Source: Saccharina japonica
Lineage: Eukaryota > Sar > Phaeophyceae > Laminariales > Laminariaceae
Direction of reading: 5' to 3'
Length of the DNA stretch: 64,000 bases
Assembly (NCBI GenBank): GCA_008828725.1
Contig: MEHQ01001227.1
Coordinates: 1-64,000, forward strand
The first letter of the stretch is position 1. Every line of letters starts with the position of its first letter. Positions 63,176 through 64,000 of the stretch are shown here, one piece after another. Under the pieces are notes generated by a model, which searched no databases, was not told the DNA's origin, and worked only from the letters and a program-made list of their open reading frames with translations. The translations under genes and the position numbers were made by a program.

Positions 63176-63926
63176 CTAGGTTACTGCCGCCGTTTTCGGT
63201 AAACAATTACGGTAGAAACTCAACCCACCCAAGAGTGAGCGCAGCTTACTCACGTTCGTCGGCATGGGTAACTTTAGGAGTGCTTCAACCTTGCCTGGGT
63301 CAGGTGCTATCCCTTCCGCCGTGACGCGGTGGCCCAAAAACTTCACTACTTTTACCCCCAAGTGTGCTTTCTTCGGGGCTAGTTTCAAATTAAAAGTGGT
63401 GAGTCGGTCAAAACAATTCTGTAGATCGCTGACGTGTCCGCAGCCGTTTTTCGAAAAGCAAACTATGTCGTCGATAAAAAGCCGCACTCGTTCGAGGCCC
63501 TCGCATACTCGTAACATAATCGACTGGAACCATCCGGGGCTCGATGCTAGTCCCATGGCCATCACAGTCCACTCTCAATTTCCAGATTGCGTGCATACTG
63601 CCGTCAGCGGAATAGAATCCTCGTGAATTGAACACTGGAATAGTCCACTCACTAGATCCATCGTGTTGAACACGTGCCCCCCCCCCAAAGTCTGCGAGTA
63701 AATCATCGATAGTAGGCAGCGGCAATACTGGTATAATCGACTGCTCATTGTCTCGTTTGTAGTTACATGTAATCCGTATACGGCCATCTGACTTCGCGAT
63801 CACCAATAACGGGCTCGACCAATTGGAGTAGGATCGGCGCAGTATCCCAGCTAGCACAAGTTTGGTAATTTCCGTCTGTTCTTTGGCCGCCAAGACGGGG
63901 GAGTGGCGGTACGGTCGTTGTTTCAT
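63176..63926 (-). pseudogene. Ty3/gypsy reverse transcriptase, frameshifted
   Basis: 63,926 downward: AAKEQTEITKLVLAGILRRS and SNWSSPLLVIAKSDGRIRIT (fingers); then another frame with GGHVFNTMDLVSGLFQCSI (motif A). A TGA at 63,575 precedes EWTVMAMGLASSPGWFQ (motif B), RVRLFIDDIVCFSK (motif C; FIDD in place of YIDD/YVDD), and VVKFLGHRVTAEGI with LRSLLGGLSFYR further on. Order and spacing are complete for gypsy RT, but one frame shift and one stop inactivate it. Confidence 0.9.
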
Positions 63927-64000
63927 GGGCCTGAATCGCTCTTGAGAATAATACGGAAGGGGTCGACCGTGACGGGTCCTAGGTCAGTACTGTAATAGGA

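Larger units (their letters stand above)
59671..64000 (-). mobile_element. Ty3/gypsy (chromovirus-like) pol, decayed and cut by the window edge
   Basis: Minus-strand order RT, RNase H, spacer, zinc-finger and DDE integrase, chromodomain is that of Ty3/gypsy chromoviruses. Stops and frame changes occur in every domain. LTRs were not found; Gag, protease and the 5' LTR would lie beyond 64,000. Confidence 0.9.

Overview
This is eukaryotic nuclear DNA of roughly balanced base composition in which I can support no ordinary host gene. Almost everything recognisable is a transposable element, a tandem repeat or a nested combination of them. There are no rRNA genes, no convincing tRNA genes, no CRISPR arrays and no bacterial operon structure. 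The retroelement mix (tyrosine-recombinase retroelement, chromodomain Ty3/gypsy, Ty1/copia, restriction-like-endonuclease LINE) and the many microsatellites fit a repeat-rich algal or stramenopile genome, possibly a brown-alga-like one. That placement is an inference and is not secure.

Layout. 1-2.0 kb and 9.0-11.1 kb hold two blocks of one mosaic satellite with (TAC)n tracts, 24-26 base poly-G runs and telomere-like TAGGGYG heptamers. About 3.8-22.4 kb is bounded by two ~430-445 bp LTR-like repeats, about 99 percent alike outside a few indels, with a PBS-like and a PPT-like site on the inner sides and CTG repeats on both outer sides. I read this as one ~18.6 kb LTR element on the minus strand with no pol genes. 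Inside it are several satellite arrays, a decayed RT/RNase H/tyrosine-recombinase retroelement (12.5-19.2 kb) and a 1.19 kb hAT-like element (19.81-21.01 kb).

26.4-50.2 kb can be read as layered insertions into two copies of a low-copy repeat, here called X. X copy 1 is split by a 5'-truncated LINE (26.76-28.27 kb). X copy 2 is split by a Harbinger-like TIR pair (31.345-44.168 kb, TSD TTA) and by an internally deleted Ty1/copia element (44.292-50.062 kb). Each X copy supplies the empty site for insertions in the other. The Harbinger-like interval contains the most striking object: a ~9-10 kb RLE-type non-LTR retrotransposon on the minus strand with five RING-like zinc modules, a YMDD reverse transcriptase and a C-terminal zinc knuckle plus restriction-like endonuclease. 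Nearly all of it lies in one reading frame.

50.2-64 kb holds a 4,995 bp non-autonomous LTR element with 289 bp LTRs, a perfect 5 bp TSD and a Gag-positioned coiled-coil ORF. It is inserted into a dispersed hairpin repeat, here called H. Next come a GGTACC-rich foldback element with a 9 bp TSD, a pentanucleotide satellite, and a decayed chromodomain Ty3/gypsy pol on the minus strand that runs off the right edge.

How the parts work together: the coding segments are retroelement polyproteins (Gag, protease, RT, RNase H, integrase or recombinase, endonuclease), most of them broken by nonsense codons, frameshifts or deletions. The short elements lack their own enzymes and would depend on others supplied in trans.
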